Notes: a model not told the origin generated them from the letters alone. A DNA stretch of 64,000 bases from an uncultured Clostridia bacterium (GCA_946403085.1 CAMIYM010000013.1:1-64000), one strand, 5' to 3'. Positions 1 to 12,288 are shown, numbered from the stretch's first letter. Made by a program: numbers and translations.

Positions 1-3000
1 GATGTTTTGGCTGTTCTGTTGCTTAGATAGTCGTATTCGTATGTCTCTATAAGATTCGAACCGCTTGTACTTACGGTTGCAGAGATCATTCTGTTCTGAC
101 TATCGTATGTGTATGACGCAACTAAAACACCGGTTGTCGTAGTCTGGCTAACAAGGTTGCCGGCATTATCCCATGTATAGTTAATATCACCGGCTCTGGT
201 TATCTGGTTGAGCGCATTATAGGCATATGTTGTTAACTTTCCATCCTTTGTCATGGAAAGACGGTTGGAGTTAGCATCATATGTATAAGTCGTTTCAGAA
301 ACATCTGTGCCCCTTGTAACCTTCTCCATGGTCAGTCTGTTAAGTTCATCATATTCATAATCAACAGTTCTACCGAGTTCAGTTACCTTCGTGCGCTCGC
401 CGTTCTTACCAATCTCATACTCAAAGCTTGCGATTACAGTTCCGCTCTTATCCTTAGTAACCTGCTTTACAAGTGCATTGATCTCATTGTATTCGTAGGT
501 GGTTACTATACCATTAGGATAACTTGTACTCTTTCTGTTTCCGTTGTCATCGTAGGTATAACTTGTTGTGCCTTCGCTGTCTGTTACGGAAGTGAGTCTG
601 CCCTGCTTGTCGTAACCATAAGAGATATCCTTATTGTCAATAGATATCCTTGAGAGTTGATATCCATCATTGTACTCATAGGATATCTTATTACCTTTGG
701 CATTTGTTACAGCAGATAAGAAACCATTTCCGTAATAGTCATACTTGATTGTTCCGGAAGGATCAACAACCTTAGTGATATTGCCTTTGCCGTCGTATGA
801 ATATTCAGTTGCTTCACCATTTACTGTTACTTTCTTGACTCTGTCGTAACTGTCATATTCATAATCAGTCTGTGTTCCGCCAAAATCAATAGAGTAAGCT
901 ACTCGGCCATGCAAGTCATACTTGGTTGTTGCTTTTTGACTCAAAGCATTTGTTACAGTAACAACAAGTCCGGTATCTGTAAATTCGTAGTTATACCATG
1001 TTGTGTTGCCCTTTGCATCAGTCACCTTTGTGACATTTCCAAGTTCATCATATGCGTATTTCCAAGTGCCGTTTAAAGCATCCTTGACAGATACCAATCT
1101 GTCTAATCCATCGTAGCTGTAAGATGTTACATTTCCATAAGCATCCTTCTCAGATGTCAGACGGCCTCTGGAATCATATGTGGATTCAAATATGCTTCCG
1201 TTAGGATACTTTGCCTTAATCTGATTGCCGTTGTAATCATATTCGAACTCGTACTTGTTATTCTTAGCATCTGTTATGGAAACAACATTACCCTTGTCAT
1301 CATACTTATATGTGACAGCATTGTTGTTTGAATCAGTTATCTTCGTGCATCTGCCAAGATAGTCGTACTCATACTTAGTTGCAGCACCGTAAACATTCGT
1401 AGCTTTGACCAATCGATTGCATGCATCGTATTCGTATTTCTCAGTCGTATTATTCGGATATGTCTTCTGAGTAACATTACCGGCTTTATCATATGAGAAT
1501 TTAATCTTTCTTCCGAGTCTGTCAGTAGCTGAAGTGTTCCAACCTTCTGCGTTGTATTCAAATGTCTCGGTAGTTTTGTCAGGATATGTTATCTTCGTCA
1601 GATTTCCTAAGAAATCATAATCGTATGTTGTAATCCTATTCTGACTATCGGTAGCACTTGTTACATCGCCTGCCTGGTTATACTGATACTTAACGGATGT
1701 TCCGTCAGCATAATGTATTTCCGTAACACGGTTCGAATTGTCATATACGTATGTATCTGTTCTTTGCTTGTTGTTATACGTATAAGTTCTTGTCTTAAGC
1801 CTGTCTAAACTATCATAAGTAAAAGTAGTCTTCTGATTCTCGGCATTGACTATTGATGTTACTTTTCCATTCTGATACGTCATAGTCATGACTGTACCGA
1901 TCTTGTCCGTTACACCAGTCAGATTGCCTTTTGAATCATAAGAATAATTCTGAGTATTACCTTCAGCATCTGTAACTTTTGTCGGATTTCCATGACTGTC
2001 ATAGGCAAGCTTTAATTCATCCTTACCCATAACACTGACTTTAGTAACTGCACCCTTATCGTTATATGCAGTCTTTATCTCTCGGCCTTTATTATCTTTA
2101 GCTGAAATCAGGTTGCCTTTTGCATCATATTCATATCGCAATACTGATCTATTGTCAGCCGAAGTTTCAGAAATCTTATTATTATTGCTGTCATATTCAT
2201 ACTTCGTCTCATTGCCACGAGCATCAACAACAGAAGTAACATTACCTCTTTCATCATATGTATATGTTGTTTTGTTGTTCAGTCGGTCGAAGACAACCTC
2301 TTTGCGGTTATCAAGATTATGTTCGAATGTGATCTTATTACCCTTGGCATCAGTTGTTGATTTCAGACGGCCGTCCTCATACTCATTTAATGCGACCTCG
2401 TTACCATCATTATCGAGAACCTGTACAACATAATGGTTGTCATACTTAAAAGTCGTCTTATAGCCGCCGATATCTGTAACTTTAACGAGGTCACCCTTAT
2501 CGTCATAGCTATATTCGACCTTCATACTATCGTAGGAGATCGAAGTAATCTTTCCTTCGGCATCCTTATCAAAAACAGCAATTTTCTGGATCGAGCCATC
2601 GTTGTAGATGATTCCGTTCTCACCAAGAGTTATTGTTCTCTTGTAGTTGTCTTCGATCTTATAAAGGCCCTTGCCGAGAGTAAAGTAATACTTTGTTCCG
2701 TCAGGTCTTGTAAGCATGAAATTCTTCGGAGCAAACGGCTCAAGATTTCCATCCAAGATAGATCCTGCCACAGGATCATATGTCATGCTTGTATGGTCAT
2801 CGAGGATAGTAAGAACGTTACCGTTACCGGTCTTATTCTCGAAATATGCCTCAATTGAATATACAGGCGGATCCATCCATTCCTTAGGTGTAAGCTTCAG
2901 CTCAAACTTATCTGTAGAGCCATTACCCCAATCAATATAGATCTCATGGGAATAATCAGGTGCCCAATAAGCTTTGCCCGGGAGTGTCTGCTGTCTTAAG

Positions 3001-6000
3001 AAGCTCCAACCCTTGCCCAGATCCGCACTCACATGGATAGTAGGACCACCAAAAGACATAGTCCAGCCATAACCGAAGTCGCCTAACTGATCCTTCTGTC
3101 TGCTGTCGTATGTTCTGTAGATATTTACAGGAAGTCCGGCAACAGGAAGTGTCATGTCATTGAAAGTCATTGAGTAATTGCCGATCTTTGCCTGACCTGT
3201 AACAAGAACGATTGCCTCATCAGATACAGAACCTTCTTCTGCATATGCTGTAAGAACGAGCTTATAGTATCCGTTCATGAGAAGTGTCGGATCTAATTTG
3301 CCTATTATTCCCTTCTGCTCAGCAGTTCCTTCTACAGCCTCTGTGCCTGTCTGTGTGTAGACTACGGCTCCTGTATCTACATAGATTACTTCAAGTTTAT
3401 AACTCTTAAGTTCTGTTCCCTTTACAGTTCCGTAGATATCTCTGATGAATGTAATCTCAGTACCGTTAATATAGTTATCAATATCAGCATAGAGTTCACT
3501 TGGAGCATACTCCTTTTCAGGAGCTACATAGTCTATCTCTGTGATCTTCTCACAGACATATCCTGACTCACTGGTAACAACAAGTCTTATCTTATAAGAA
3601 CCGGTCGCCAGATTTTCTCCTGGAAGGAAACCTAAGACTTCCTTAGTCTTATTTCCGATTCCTGTTGCAAATACTTTCCACTCTTCTGTCTCATCCTCGT
3701 TAACAGTAAGAACTTGGAGTTCATATGAAGAATCTTCCGTACAATCAATGCTGCCGCTGAAAGCAACTCCGGTATCTACCAGTGCAACACCTTTTAGCAC
3801 AGCTGAAAGCTCTACGTGCTTCTTAAGTTTTATATCGATTTCTTTGACATAATCCTTACCGTCTTTGTCAGTCACAGTGAGAACGATCTTATATTCCCCA
3901 GGATCCATCTGATCAGTAGGAATCCTGTCAATGTATCCGAATTTATCAGATATATCTCCATCGTTCTTATATACTTCATTTCCTTCGGAATCCTTAACTA
4001 CAACGGATACATCAGTGTCAGGATCAGCCATATGACCGATTCTTCCTGATATATCAATGCTGTCACCAATAACATATTCCTTCTTGTCCTTCGGAGTAAG
4101 TATCTGAAGAGTGCCATTAAACTCATTATGAACGTCCGGACGCGGGTCAAATTCGATTCCGTAAAGATAGAATGTACCATTAGCCCAAATACCGTTACTG
4201 CCAAATGTGCCTAAATAGACCGTATGGGATCCCTGGAAAACTTCATCAAGATCCATCGGACAAACAAGCAAAGGTGTATCTGGCTTAGTTACATTTCCTT
4301 CGTCATCATATGTGGCTACGTAAACATAAATTTTCTTCTCGGAACCAACATAGTCGAACCAGATTTCGTGAACAGCACCACTGGTATGGAACGGCATATA
4401 TTCTGCAACAGCATAGTCCCTATGTTCGTTACCATTGAGACAAATAGCCACCATCGAATCATATGCCTCATCTCCATAATAGAAACCATCCGGCTGCCCT
4501 TCTACCGGCTCACCGAATTCTTTTCTGTAATATGATCCTCCTGATTTAGTCAGATCCAAATGGATAGCTAACGAATGCTCTCTGTGACCATATTCAGGCA
4601 TAAGAACTAAATTCATATAATGCCCGATTTCCATCCATTTATAATAACTCATCGTCATTCTGCCTGAGAATGAATAGTCATCACCAAGAACAACCGGATA
4701 TCCATAGAAGTTTTCCTGAGACTCATTTCCTTCTACTACACGGAGCTGTTCAGGTGAAATAACACCACTGCTCCACTCTTTAGCTACATAAGGTGCCTTA
4801 TACCCGTACTTGGCATCACCCATTGAGATAACCTGAGCACCATCCTGCTCTTCTATGGGAAGATCACTAGGGAGAGGAGTCTTAAACGGAGTCTTAGCTA
4901 TTTCAAATCCATTGATCTCGACATCCGATGCTTTATTGGTATCTGCTGCAACAAAACCGAATCTGAGGTTTGTATCTCCGTCGAAGTGTTCTTTGAGATC
5001 AATATCAAGTGTGAGGATCGGTTCTTCATATTTATAAAGATGACCGAATTTATTGATCGTGCAGATATAGACTTTCAATGTGTGGCCATCATAGTCTACC
5101 CAGCAGTCAGTGCGCAATCCTAGTTCACGCATTGCTTTGTAATCAGCAACTGCATAATGGCGTTTCCCAACACCATCGACGTTAATACTTACATGTGCAT
5201 TGCTCTCGTTGTAATTCTCGAACTTTTTGTTGTTGTTATACTTTGACATGCCGGTCTGCGGATCAAAGTCACACTCAATGATCACACTGTTGGTATGTCT
5301 TTCATATCCATTTCTGCCAGCAAACCCCTTAAACTTCCCCTCTTCATAAGGTTCAATAACCAAAGCTACGCTATTGGAAAACTCTTTACTCTGTGTAAAT
5401 GAGAACCTTGTATAGAACTTATAATCAGTTCCGACGTTTATAGGCGATGCGGTAAAAGCGTCACCATTATGATCTGCATAATTGCTGTCAAGAATCTTCA
5501 GTTTATCTCTTGAAAAGTCGCCATCACCACGATATGCCCAATCAGCACTTGCAAATGGCCTCTTGTATCCATACTCAGTATTACCTTCTGAAAACGGCAT
5601 ACTTATAGTTGGAACGGGCGTTGGAGTAGTCTGGTGCAGTTCAGGATAAGGATCGATCTCGATACCATAAATATATTCAGCTGTTAAAGTAGAGCCACTA
5701 AAGCTAAATGATTCAAACTTGACTAAATGGTCGCCTTTAAACACTTCTGACAAATTGATATTACATGTCAAAGTCGGAATAGGAGGCTTTATTACCTGGC
5801 CAAATTCATTATATGGAGATGCGTAAAGGTTTAATATTCCTGTCTTACCATCATATTCTACCCATACATCTAATTTAGTGTTAGGGTTGCCAAGAGGATC
5901 AAAAGGTTCGGTAATAATACCATTATTCCTGTTACCGTTGGTATTGATACCAATAGCAGGTGTGTTTTTTGTGAAATTAATGTCAAGAGATGCTCCGTTG

Positions 6001-8123
6001 TCTGTAATCAAACGGAATCGGTACAAATTACTTGGAATGTGGACATTAGCATAAGTAAATCTCATATTGAATGAATAATCCGGAGACAATTCAATATATG
6101 ATTTTGAATCCACACATCCAAAATCATGCCAGAAATGGCTTGAAGTATGTAAATAATGCGGGTTTACTCTATTACCGCCTGAACCAATCCACTGCTCAGT
6201 CTTAAAAGGTTCCCTGTAATTGTACACAGGATCACCCTGAGAATAGATCTTATACTTTTCAGCTAACGGCGCAATTGTAGGAGTTGCCGTAGGAGTATTT
6301 GTAGGTGTTATTGTAGGCGTACTCGTAGGCGAAGGTGTCACTGTAGGTGTATTTGTAGGGCCTGCTGTAGGTGTAACTGTCGCCTTAGGTGTATTGGTAG
6401 GAGTTGATGTCGGCGTGCTTGTAGGTGTAGCTGTCGCCTTAGGTGTATTGGTAGGTGTTGACGTAGGCGTGCTTGTAGGTGTAGCTGTCGCCTTAGGTGT
6501 ATTCGTAGGTGTTGATGTAGGTGTGCTCGTAGGTGTAGCTGTCGCCTTAGGTGTATTCGTAGGTGTTGATGTAGGCGTGCTTATAGGTGTAGCTGTCGCC
6601 TTAGGTGTATTCGTTGGCAGCGGATTTACTACGATACTGTCGCTGTCTAAAACAAACTCACCATAAGGCAGGACAATATATGCCTCTAATACATATGTGC
6701 CGGCAACACTGGTGTCAAGATTGTATCTGACAGGATCTTTCTCATCTGCAGGTAAATTGACTGTTACGTCTGTTCCGTTAAGTCTGTAGAGGATCTCAAA
6801 TACATTATTCTTGGGGATTTCAATAGTATAATATGCCGCATTACCGACATTTACGTTCTTCTTGGATGCAGTTACCTTTACATCGGGAAGTTCTGCAAAT
6901 AACTGAATATCTGAAGGATCTGCCGTTACGTTTAAGATGGATCCGTTGTAGCTGAAATTATCTGCTACGATACGTCCGTTAAGGGTTACTTCATTTGCAT
7001 TGAGCGATACTTTACCTTTAGGCGCGTAGATTATACCGTTAATACCGATCTTTGTTCCGTTGATGGTGATATTGCCATTCTCTGAATAGAGCAATACTCT
7101 TCCGGATTCAGAATTTAAGCTGTCAACGTTATAAGTGATATTGCCTTTTACGACAATAACTGCGTCACCGGTAAAATCGGTACCGTTAATATCGAGATCG
7201 CCTTTAGTATAGTAGTAGCCGTTTGCGACCACCTTGTCTTTTGATGTAAGTGTTGACTTGGAGATTGCAGGCAATACCTTTTCTTTTGCCTTGATCTCTT
7301 TTGACCAGTCAGGAATCTGAAGCGGATCAATGTGCTTTTCAGATCCTGTCATGCTGATCTTCCATCCGGATGTCTTTATAGTTCCGGCAGTTCTTACATA
7401 TCCGTCCATATACAGTTCAGAACCCTGGTATACAAAGTCCTTCCCTGTATAGATATCTCCTACGATCGTTGATTTCCAACCATTGAAAGTAAAGTCAGAG
7501 TTTTTGCTGGAAGCAAATATTGCGTAAGGGAAAACTTCAGTTTCTTCTTCCTGTTTAGGTGTCGGTGTAGGGGTAGATGTAGTTGTTGAAGTAGCCTTCG
7601 GAGTTGTTGTCGGAGTATTTGTGACCGTTACTTCAGTCTCTGTTGTTTCTGCAGGTGTTGAAGTAGGTGTAGCTTTCGGTTCATCCGATACATAGTCAAG
7701 AAGTTTTACACTTTTCGGTGCTACGGGAGCTTTATCCGCACCATCAGCAATAAGGCCGAATGTATATGTCTGTCCGGCTTCGATCCTCGAATCGCCTGAG
7801 ACAATTATCTTCTCATCAAAACCATAGTCCGTGATGTCTTTGGCATTCCATATGTTGGAGATCGTAACGCCGCCTGAATAATCGATTTCAAGCGTCCATG
7901 AATTCACGGCATACTTTGAAGTATTCTTGACCTGATACTGCCCTTGAGTACTGTAGCCCCAGGTAGAATTCTGATCGTAAGTAATTTCAAGTGGACTTGA
8001 TTTGTACTCACCGTGAGTTATAGATGCAGCACTTATTTCCTGCCAAGGCATTGCGCCTACTACAAATGCAGCAATAAGTACACAGCTAATGGTCTTAATG
8101 ACATGCTTAATAGAATAGTGCAT
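1..8123 (-). CDS. Giant secreted RHS/YD-repeat protein, 3' end beyond window (partial)
   Basis: The reading frame is open from the ATG at 8123 to the window edge, over 2,700 codons; the ORF track shows only shadows of it. The start follows a GGGGAG ribosome-binding site. Order seen: signal peptide (residues 1-32); a CBM2-like domain (about 33-130, with conserved Trp and '[12 protein letters not shown]'); a Thr/Pro linker; a bactofilin/DUF7305-like beta-helical stretch (about 190-390); a long Thr/Pro repeat linker (about 500-610); three lectin-like repeats each opening with a 'G..xYgYk.PF' motif (about 610-1340); Ig-like repeats; the RHS entry segment ('[12 protein letters not shown]'); then dozens of 'YEYDxxGN' YD repeats. 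RHS shells usually carry a variable toxic or adhesive C-terminal domain, here off the window. Likely surface-exposed, probably binding polysaccharide. The class is sure; the role is inferred. Confidence 0.93.
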   Translation of the reverse strand, partial: MHYSIKHVIKTISCVLIAAFVVGAMPWQEISAASITHGEYKSSPLEITYDQNSTWGYSTQGQYQVKNTSKYAVNSWTLEIDYSGGVTISNIWNAKDITDYGFDEKIIVSGDSRIEAGQTYTFGLIADGADKAPVAPKSVKLLDYVSDEPKATPTSTPAETTETEVTVTNTPTTTPKATSTTTSTPTPTPKQEEETEVFPYAIFASSKNSDFTFNGWKSTIVGDIYTGKDFVYQGSELYMDGYVRTAGTIKTSGWKISMTGSEKHIDPLQIPDWSKEIKAKEKVLPAISKSTLTSKDKVVANGYYYTKGDLDINGTDFTGDAVIVVKGNITYNVDSLNSESGRVLLYSENGNITINGTKIGINGIIYAPKGKVSLNANEVTLNGRIVADNFSYNGSILNVTADPSDIQLFAELPDVKVTASKKNVNVGNAAYYTIEIPKNNVFEILYRLNGTDVTVNLPADEKDPVRYNLDTSVAGTYVLEAYIVLPYGEFVLDSDSIVVNPLPTNTPKATATPISTPTSTPTNTPKATATPTSTPTSTPTNTPKATATPTSTPTSTPTNTPKATATPTSTPTSTPTNTPKATVTPTAGPTNTPTVTPSPTSTPTITPTNTPTATPTIAPLAEKYKIYSQGDPVYNYREPFKTEQWIGSGGNRVNPHYLHTSSHFWHDFGCVDSKSYIELSPDYSFNMRFTYANVHIPSNLYRFRLITDNGASLDINFTKNTPAIGINTNGNRNNGIITEPFDPLGNPNTKLDVWVEYDGKTGILNLYASPYNEFGQVIKPPIPTLTCNINLSEVFKGDHLVKFESFSFSGSTLTAEYIYGIEIDPYPELHQTTPTPVPTISMPFSEGNTEYGYKRPFASADWAYRGDGDFSRDKLKILDSNYADHNGDAFTASPINVGTDYKFYTRFSFTQSKEFSNSVALVIEPYEEGKFKGFAGRNGYERHTNSVIIECDFDPQTGMSKYNNNKKFENYNESNAHVSINVDGVGKRHYAVADYKAMRELGLRTDCWVDYDGHTLKVYICTINKFGHLYKYEEPILTLDIDLKEHFDGDTNLRFGFVAADTNKASDVEINGFEIAKTPFKTPLPSDLPIEEQDGAQVISMGDAKYGYKAPYVAKEWSSGVISPEQLRVVEGNESQENFYGYPVVLGDDYSFSGRMTMSYYKWMEIGHYMNLVLMPEYGHREHSLAIHLDLTKSGGSYYRKEFGEPVEGQPDGFYYGDEAYDSMVAICLNGNEHRDYAVAEYMPFHTSGAVHEIWFDYVGSEKKIYVYVATYDDEGNVTKPDTPLLVCPMDLDEVFQGSHTVYLGTFGSNGIWANGTFYLYGIEFDPRPDVHNEFNGTLQILTPKDKKEYVIGDSIDISGRIGHMADPDTDVSVVVKDSEGNEVYKNDGDISDKFGYIDRIPTDQMDPGEYKIVLTVTDKDGKDYVKEIDIKLKKHVELSAVLKGVALVDTGVAFSGSIDCTEDSSYELQVLTVNEDETEEWKVFATGIGNKTKEVLGFLPGENLATGSYKIRLVVTSESGYVCEKITEIDYVAPEKEYAPSELYADIDNYINGTEITFIRDIYGTVKGTELKSYKLEVIYVDTGAVVYTQTGTEAVEGTAEQKGIIGKLDPTLLMNGYYKLVLTAYAEEGSVSDEAIVLVTGQAKIGNYSMTFNDMTLPVAGLPVNIYRTYDSRQKDQLGDFGYGWTMSFGGPTIHVSADLGKGWSFLRQQTLPGKAYWAPDYSHEIYIDWGNGSTDKFELKLTPKEWMDPPVYSIEAYFENKTGNGNVLTILDDHTSMTYDPVAGSILDGNLEPFAPKNFMLTRPDGTKYYFTLGKGLYKIEDNYKRTITLGENGIIYNDGSIQKIAVFDKDAEGKITSISYDSMKVEYSYDDKGDLVKVTDIGGYKTTFKYDNHYVVQVLDNDGNEVALNEYEDGRLKSTTDAKGNKITFEHNLDNRKEVVFDRLNNKTTYTYDERGNVTSVVDARGNETKYEYDSNNNKISETSADNRSVLRYEYDAKGNLISAKDNKGREIKTAYNDKGAVTKVSVMGKDELKLAYDSHGNPTKVTDAEGNTQNYSYDSKGNLTGVTDKIGTVMTMTYQNGKVTSIVNAENQKTTFTYDSLDRLKTRTYTYNNKQRTDTYVYDNSNRVTEIHYADGTSVKYQYNQAGDVTSATDSQNRITTYDYDFLGNLTKITYPDKTTETFEYNAEGWNTSATDRLGRKIKFSYDKAGNVTQKTYPNNTTEKYEYDACNRLVKATNVYGAATKYEYDYLGRCTKITDSNNNAVTYKYDDKGNVVSITDAKNNKYEFEYDYNGNQIKAKYPNGSIFESTYDSRGRLTSEKDAYGNVTSYSYDGLDRLVSVKDALNGTWKYAYDELGNVTKVTDAKGNTTWYNYEFTDTGLVVTVTNALSQKATTKYDLHGRVAYSIDFGGTQTDYEYDSYDRVKKVTVNGEATEYSYDGKGNITKVVDPSGTIKYDYYGNGFLSAVTNAKGNKISYEYNDGYQLSRISIDNKDISYGYDKQGRLTSVTDSEGTTSYTYDDNGNRKSTSYPNGIVTTYEYNEINALVKQVTKDKSGTVIASFEYEIGKNGERTKVTELGRTVDYEYDELNRLTMEKVTRGTDVSETTYTYDANSNRLSMTKDGKLTTYAYNALNQITRAGDINYTWDNAGNLVSQTTTTGVLVASYTYDSQNRMISATVSTSGSNLIETYEYDYLSNRTAKT
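6370..6615 (-). repeat. 54-bp in-frame tandem repeat encoding a Thr/Pro linker
   Basis: Units start at 6370, 6424, 6478, 6532 and 6586 (the last partial), an exact 54-bp period. On the minus strand each encodes an 18-residue block of the type '[18 protein letters not shown]'. This is a flexible, probably glycosylatable spacer between the N-terminal domains and the lectin-like repeats. The near identity of the units suggests copy number can change by slippage without breaking the frame. Confidence 0.95.
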
Positions 8124-8460
8124 AAACTATTAACTCCCCCATACAATGTTAAATCCGTGGCATATATATTAAAAACATGCCATCGTGTATTCTACGTTCG
8201 GATTGTTCGAACATTCAATGTGGCTTATTCACAAAACAAAATCTTAAATTATTGCAGGTTGCATAATCATGCAAGAAAATGTAAAAAAATATTTTAGTTT
8301 CTAGCGTGAAAACTTGTAATTTAGGGCGTTTCCAGGGTTTTGAGATCATTCCAGCTCTTTGCAGACACCTATATCTTGTGGTTAGCTTATTCCGAAAAGC
8401 ACAATATCTTATGGTTATTTTCCATCTATTCCATCACTTCTATGACTATTTAAGAGCGGG
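8124..8460. other. Intergenic region upstream of the RHS gene
   Basis: No convincing gene; the short plus-strand ORFs here lack family resemblance. The minus strand contains an AT-rich TATATAT block about 30-40 bases upstream of the RHS start, a possible promoter. A short string GGGCGTTTCCAGG near 8322-8334 recurs at 16855-16867, where it forms half of a terminator. Confidence 0.4.
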
Positions 8461-8716
8461 AAGTGGCTTTTTAGTGGCTAAGCTCTCATTCATAATACAA
8501 CCTCTATTTCGTCAAAAGTATATGTGACAACATCGATCGGATTAGAATCACTATCCCAAAGTTCAACTTCATAAGCCGGACCATTTTCATACAGGCTTAC
8601 AACAATACCTATTGTGCCTGCAGGAAATCCGTCTTTCTCTACGAGTGTTTTAACTTTCGTATACTCTTCTAACATAAACTCCTACAAAATTAGGTGGCTT
8701 TTTAGTGGCTTAACTC
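8461..8716. repeat. Pair of 25-bp direct repeats flanking the DUF4926 gene
   Basis: Copies at 8461-8485 and 8692-8716 share a 17-base identical core, GTGGCTTTTTAGTGGCT, itself two GTGGCT half-sites spaced 11 bp apart. One copy lies just after the stop of the 61-aa gene and the other about 17 bases before its start, so the gene sits in a repeat-bounded cassette. A third copy is at 16812-16831. Half-sites one helical turn apart resemble recombinase arm-type or operator sites, but no recombinase gene is present. Confidence 0.8.
8490..8675 (-). CDS. DUF4926-type small protein
   Basis: A 61-residue protein. The core 'VEKDGFPAGTIGIVVSLYE' followed by 'YEVELWD' and a C-terminal 'TFDEIEVVL' matches the compact beta-barrel pattern of DUF4926 proteins, which are full-length at this size. 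It starts at ATG with 'TAGGAGTTT' upstream. Members are often found in toxin-antitoxin or accessory contexts; the biochemical role is unknown. It is enclosed by the direct repeats described above and sits 48 bases downstream of an AlbA_2-type gene, so it may be the last gene of that transcript. Family call is from motif memory. Confidence 0.75.
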   Translation of the reverse strand: MLEEYTKVKTLVEKDGFPAGTIGIVVSLYENGPAYEVELWDSDSNPIDVVTYTFDEIEVVL

Positions 8717-8723
8717 AGATATA

Positions 8724-10139
8724 TTAAAACAACCGTTTTTGTCTCCAAATACCTTTAATTTCCCAGCTTCCTTTCTTTTTTGAGCCATTACGCCAGATAA
8801 TCTTATCATTTTGCAACTTCTTCATCATACGTTGCACTTTAGATAAAGAAAAACTTGTCTCTTGCGCATAGAAATCCTGGGTGGCATAAGGGGCTTCCTT
8901 GATTACAATAAGCAAAGTGTTTTCATCCTTGCTTAATCCTTCAAATAAAACCTCATTTGAAGTTTTATCTGACGTTTTATTTGATGTTTTATTCTTTTGA
9001 ACATCACTATTGTCTCCAGGCTGATCTATAAGAGCCCTTTCAAGTGCTTTAAAGCTGATCCTGAGCGTAGTACCAATTAACTCATACGAAGGCAATTCTG
9101 CGCCTATCTTTTGGCATTCATAACATATCTTCTGAATACCCTGGCCCCAGTTTTCAATAAAACCTGCACGATAGAAAACATTTGCAATTTCAGGGTTATA
9201 AGGTTTTGAATCGTGTTTTTCCATAAGGGTATCCACAGTCCAATTTTCAGGAAGAATACAACTATTACTAATAGTGATGGAGTCTTCTTTAACTCTTATC
9301 TGTATCGGGACACCATACATATAACAATTATGGGCTATAGCATTATATACAGCCTCTCGTATTGCTTCCCTTGCAAAAGGGTAATCTTCGACACGTTTAT
9401 CATGCTCATAACTGATCTTCGCTTTAAGATACATTTGGAAAATCAGGTCGATAACCTTGTTAGCATTGACAATCAACGATTCTTCAAGATCATTATGATA
9501 AACCACGATATCGTTTTCATCGAATTTCCCGATTTTAATAAAACTTCCAACCTGAACTGCACCCGGATCATGATAAAAGAGCAGTACTGCCGATCTTTTT
9601 AGTTTACCGTCCTTCATCAGATGCAATTTCTGAAGGAGCTCTTCATTTGACACATTAAGTTCTGCCTCAAACATTCTCTTCTTACGCAAGGCTTCCCTGC
9701 GGAATATCTTAAAGCTCTCATCATCCAAATCATTGACAGATATATCATCAACGGTAACATCTTCCCATCGAAAACCTGTTTTTCGCATTATGAATTCAGA
9801 CAGGGCAATGCCGGTTAGCTGTTGTTTTGTACTACCACTCCTATAATGATACTCGCCATGATAACTGATAGGAAAAGTGCTCGGATCAACTTTGATCTCC
9901 AGATAATACTTCCCATTCTTTTTCAACTTATTAACATCAGCAACAATACCAAGACCTGATTGAATCTTATTTGGGATGTCTTCCATAAGTTTCTTGATAT
10001 TCTGTACACCGACAACATTTCCGGAATCGTCAATACCAATATAGATTGTACCGCCTTGTGCATTAGCGAAGCCACATATCCACTTCAGGTACTCATCCCG
10101 CCAAGACTCTTTATATTCAATGTTCTGGCTTTCAGCCAT
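8724..10139 (-). CDS. Schlafen/AlbA_2-type ATP-binding protein
   Basis: 471 residues from the ATG at 10139, chosen over the in-frame TTG two codons upstream because a good GGAGG precedes it. The N-terminus ('ESQNIEYKESW', then 'CGFANAQGGTIYIGIDD') is the Schlafen AlbA_2 domain (about 1-130). The middle has a GHKL-like segment ('AIREAVYNAIAHN', then 'NWGQGIQKI') as in RecG-like HATPase_c_4 proteins. A Lys/Thr/Ser-rich 'KTSNKTSDKTSNE' linker precedes a C-terminal winged helix. Such proteins are cytoplasmic, often regulators or defence components. It is one of four related genes in this island. The architecture is clear; the specific function is not. Confidence 0.85.
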   Translation of the reverse strand: MAESQNIEYKESWRDEYLKWICGFANAQGGTIYIGIDDSGNVVGVQNIKKLMEDIPNKIQSGLGIVADVNKLKKNGKYYLEIKVDPSTFPISYHGEYHYRSGSTKQQLTGIALSEFIMRKTGFRWEDVTVDDISVNDLDDESFKIFRREALRKKRMFEAELNVSNEELLQKLHLMKDGKLKRSAVLLFYHDPGAVQVGSFIKIGKFDENDIVVYHNDLEESLIVNANKVIDLIFQMYLKAKISYEHDKRVEDYPFAREAIREAVYNAIAHNCYMYGVPIQIRVKEDSITISNSCILPENWTVDTLMEKHDSKPYNPEIANVFYRAGFIENWGQGIQKICYECQKIGAELPSYELIGTTLRISFKALERALIDQPGDNSDVQKNKTSNKTSDKTSNEVLFEGLSKDENTLLIVIKEAPYATQDFYAQETSFSLSKVQRMMKKLQNDKIIWRNGSKKKGSWEIKGIWRQKRLF

Positions 10140-10239
10140 AAACAAATCCTCCTGAATAATAAATCCAAGGTCCCCCTCTGAATGTATTTATTATATCATG
10201 GGACTACTGCACTTAATGAAAACATATCTGTCCAGAAAA

Positions 10240-12288
10240 CTAACGAACGCCTCCCTCAATTGAATCAGCTAACAAACGCAATCTATTAGCGGTTGGTTTA
10301 ATTGGATTCAATTCATAGGTTACATTTTCCTTAGCAGATGATTTGTTAACCACAGAGGTAACTTGTATTTCCTTTTGTGACAATAAATCGAATATTTCTA
10401 TTAATTCATCTAACGAAGGGGATAAATCAGTGGTTCTAAGTAACAAATATAAATCTCTTGCCGATAAAGAACCTAATGCTTCTTGCTCACGTGTCATTGT
10501 TGCTACCACTAATGAAATCACTTGTGATTCTCTTGTCCTCTGATCTATTATTTCGTAAACGTCGTTAATTCCGTTAGTCTTAAACATTAATGCGATTTCT
10601 TCAAGCGACAATCCTAGCTTTCTTGCTGATATAGCTATGTTTTCTAAATCTTCTACCTTTATTAATGCAAATCCTTTTTTTGTAGCATGATTTTTTATTG
10701 TGTCCCCACTAAAGTCAGCACCTACTATTGCTACAAATTCTGCATTATTTTTATCTTTATGTGTATCAATCGCAACATCGCTTATATCACTATGAGAAAC
10801 AGCTCCTGATGATTTGGATTTTCCATCAACTATAGCCGTTGCAATATCTCCGTTATTCTTTCTCCAATGAATAACAACATCCGTGTCTCCAGAACCACCG
10901 ATTCTTTTGGCACTAAAACCCATAAACCTAAACACTTCTGCAATTCGTTCTTCAAAGGCAACACCTGAGGCCTTTCCTTCTGCAACAGGATCTAAGGATG
11001 CCTTCTTCAATTGTTCAAACAATGTATGTTCTTTATTCTGGACCACCTCCATATGTGGTTCTTTATCACTAACTACTTCGTTTTCAACAACATCCGAATT
11101 ATGGTAGATATCTGGATCTGCAAGTGGTAATTCTTTTATGAGTTCTAATCCCGTAGCAGTTGCCTTAATATGAAGATAATGTGGTTCTTCAACTAACCCT
11201 GCTTCCAATAAGAAACCTACAATCCATCTTGTTTTTTCGACGTTCATACCATACTTTTTGCCTTCCTGATACAGAGCATTTCTTGTGGTATCACTAGAGG
11301 CAAAGTTGATTATTTCGCCAACAAAACGCATCTTTGCATGCAAAATGCGAATAAAATCAATAGCATCATTAGTTTCACACCAAGCCTTAGCCGCTGGTGT
11401 GCTTTGGTAAACATTTCTTCCAACTTCTTCTACTAGACCAGATACTCTCAAAAATGGAAGCATTGACTCTACACTGCTTGTTTTAAGATTAAACTCTCTG
11501 CATATGAAATCAAATAATTCGTATTTTCCTACTTTATCCTTCGCAAAACTGACAATTGAACGTAAGTTTTCGATTCTGTTGGGACTTGGAACCCAAATAT
11601 TATAAGTGCTGCGTTCTTTTTGTAATTCAACATCCTCACGCAAAGAATTCAATAATGAACTAATCTCTTCGGGGGAAGGGCTAATACTTACATCTGTATC
11701 AACACTTTCAAAAGAAAGAATCAGTTCTGGCGTAATTAAGTCCCAAGTTAACAGTATCGCTTTTCCTGTTTCTGTAAGTTGCCAACGACGTCCTCCAATT
11801 CCTTCAATCAGACCTAAAACCTCTAACCAATCCATTCTTCTGCGTGTGTTATGTACTTCTGCCCAGTCGAGGTCAAATCTTGCACATAGTTTTTCGTTGA
11901 CTCCTTGAACAGTATCAGGCTCCGTCTGAATAATCTCCAAGAGTTCTCCAAACAAACGAATCCGTTTTTGCATAATAGTTGCTAGAACACTTTCAACCAT
12001 ATTTTCACAAAATGATTCTCCTACCTCTGTAAGATAGTATTCCCCCGCTTTATTCACAATCAGTCCCATACTGTTTAAGTAAGGAAAATACTCTCTCCAA
12101 GGTCGTGTCTCAACCCCATCTATGTTGGGACATGATCCGGGATCAAAAGAATGATTAGAAGCTAATTGTTTTATTAATGAGGTAACAATCAAATAGTAAT
12201 TCTTTTTACCGCCAGGAATGTCTGGAACAGACCAAGACTGCATTCTCCACACATTTTTATAATACTGAGAATCTTTATCTATTGACAT
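10240..12288 (-). CDS. Winged-helix protein with FokI/AlwI-like PD-(D/E)XK nuclease domain
   Basis: 682 residues; ATG with GGAGG 7-8 bases upstream. The N-terminal 420 residues read as several winged-helix modules ('YLTEVGESFCENM', 'WQLTETGKAILLTWD', 'MLPFLRVSGLVEEVG'). A nuclease domain follows at about 440-550: 'GGSGDTDVVIHW' (D468, D470) then 'IVDGKSKSSG' (D488, K490), a PD-(D/E)XK arrangement like the FokI/AlwI cleavage module. A further helical domain closes the protein. By family logic this is a DNA-recognition plus cleavage protein, but no methyltransferase lies next to it. It could be modification-dependent, or a defence nuclease acting alone. The terminator at 12405-12452 separates it from the Gabija pair. 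Confidence 0.75.
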   Translation of the reverse strand: MSIDKDSQYYKNVWRMQSWSVPDIPGGKKNYYLIVTSLIKQLASNHSFDPGSCPNIDGVETRPWREYFPYLNSMGLIVNKAGEYYLTEVGESFCENMVESVLATIMQKRIRLFGELLEIIQTEPDTVQGVNEKLCARFDLDWAEVHNTRRRMDWLEVLGLIEGIGGRRWQLTETGKAILLTWDLITPELILSFESVDTDVSISPSPEEISSLLNSLREDVELQKERSTYNIWVPSPNRIENLRSIVSFAKDKVGKYELFDFICREFNLKTSSVESMLPFLRVSGLVEEVGRNVYQSTPAAKAWCETNDAIDFIRILHAKMRFVGEIINFASSDTTRNALYQEGKKYGMNVEKTRWIVGFLLEAGLVEEPHYLHIKATATGLELIKELPLADPDIYHNSDVVENEVVSDKEPHMEVVQNKEHTLFEQLKKASLDPVAEGKASGVAFEERIAEVFRFMGFSAKRIGGSGDTDVVIHWRKNNGDIATAIVDGKSKSSGAVSHSDISDVAIDTHKDKNNAEFVAIVGADFSGDTIKNHATKKGFALIKVEDLENIAISARKLGLSLEEIALMFKTNGINDVYEIIDQRTRESQVISLVVATMTREQEALGSLSARDLYLLLRTTDLSPSLDELIEIFDLLSQKEIQVTSVVNKSSAKENVTYELNPIKPTANRLRLLADSIEGGVR

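Noticed and set aside
6394-6666. 90-aa Val/Gly-rich plus-strand ORF
   Set aside because: It is the antisense of the 54-bp Thr/Pro coding repeats of the RHS gene.
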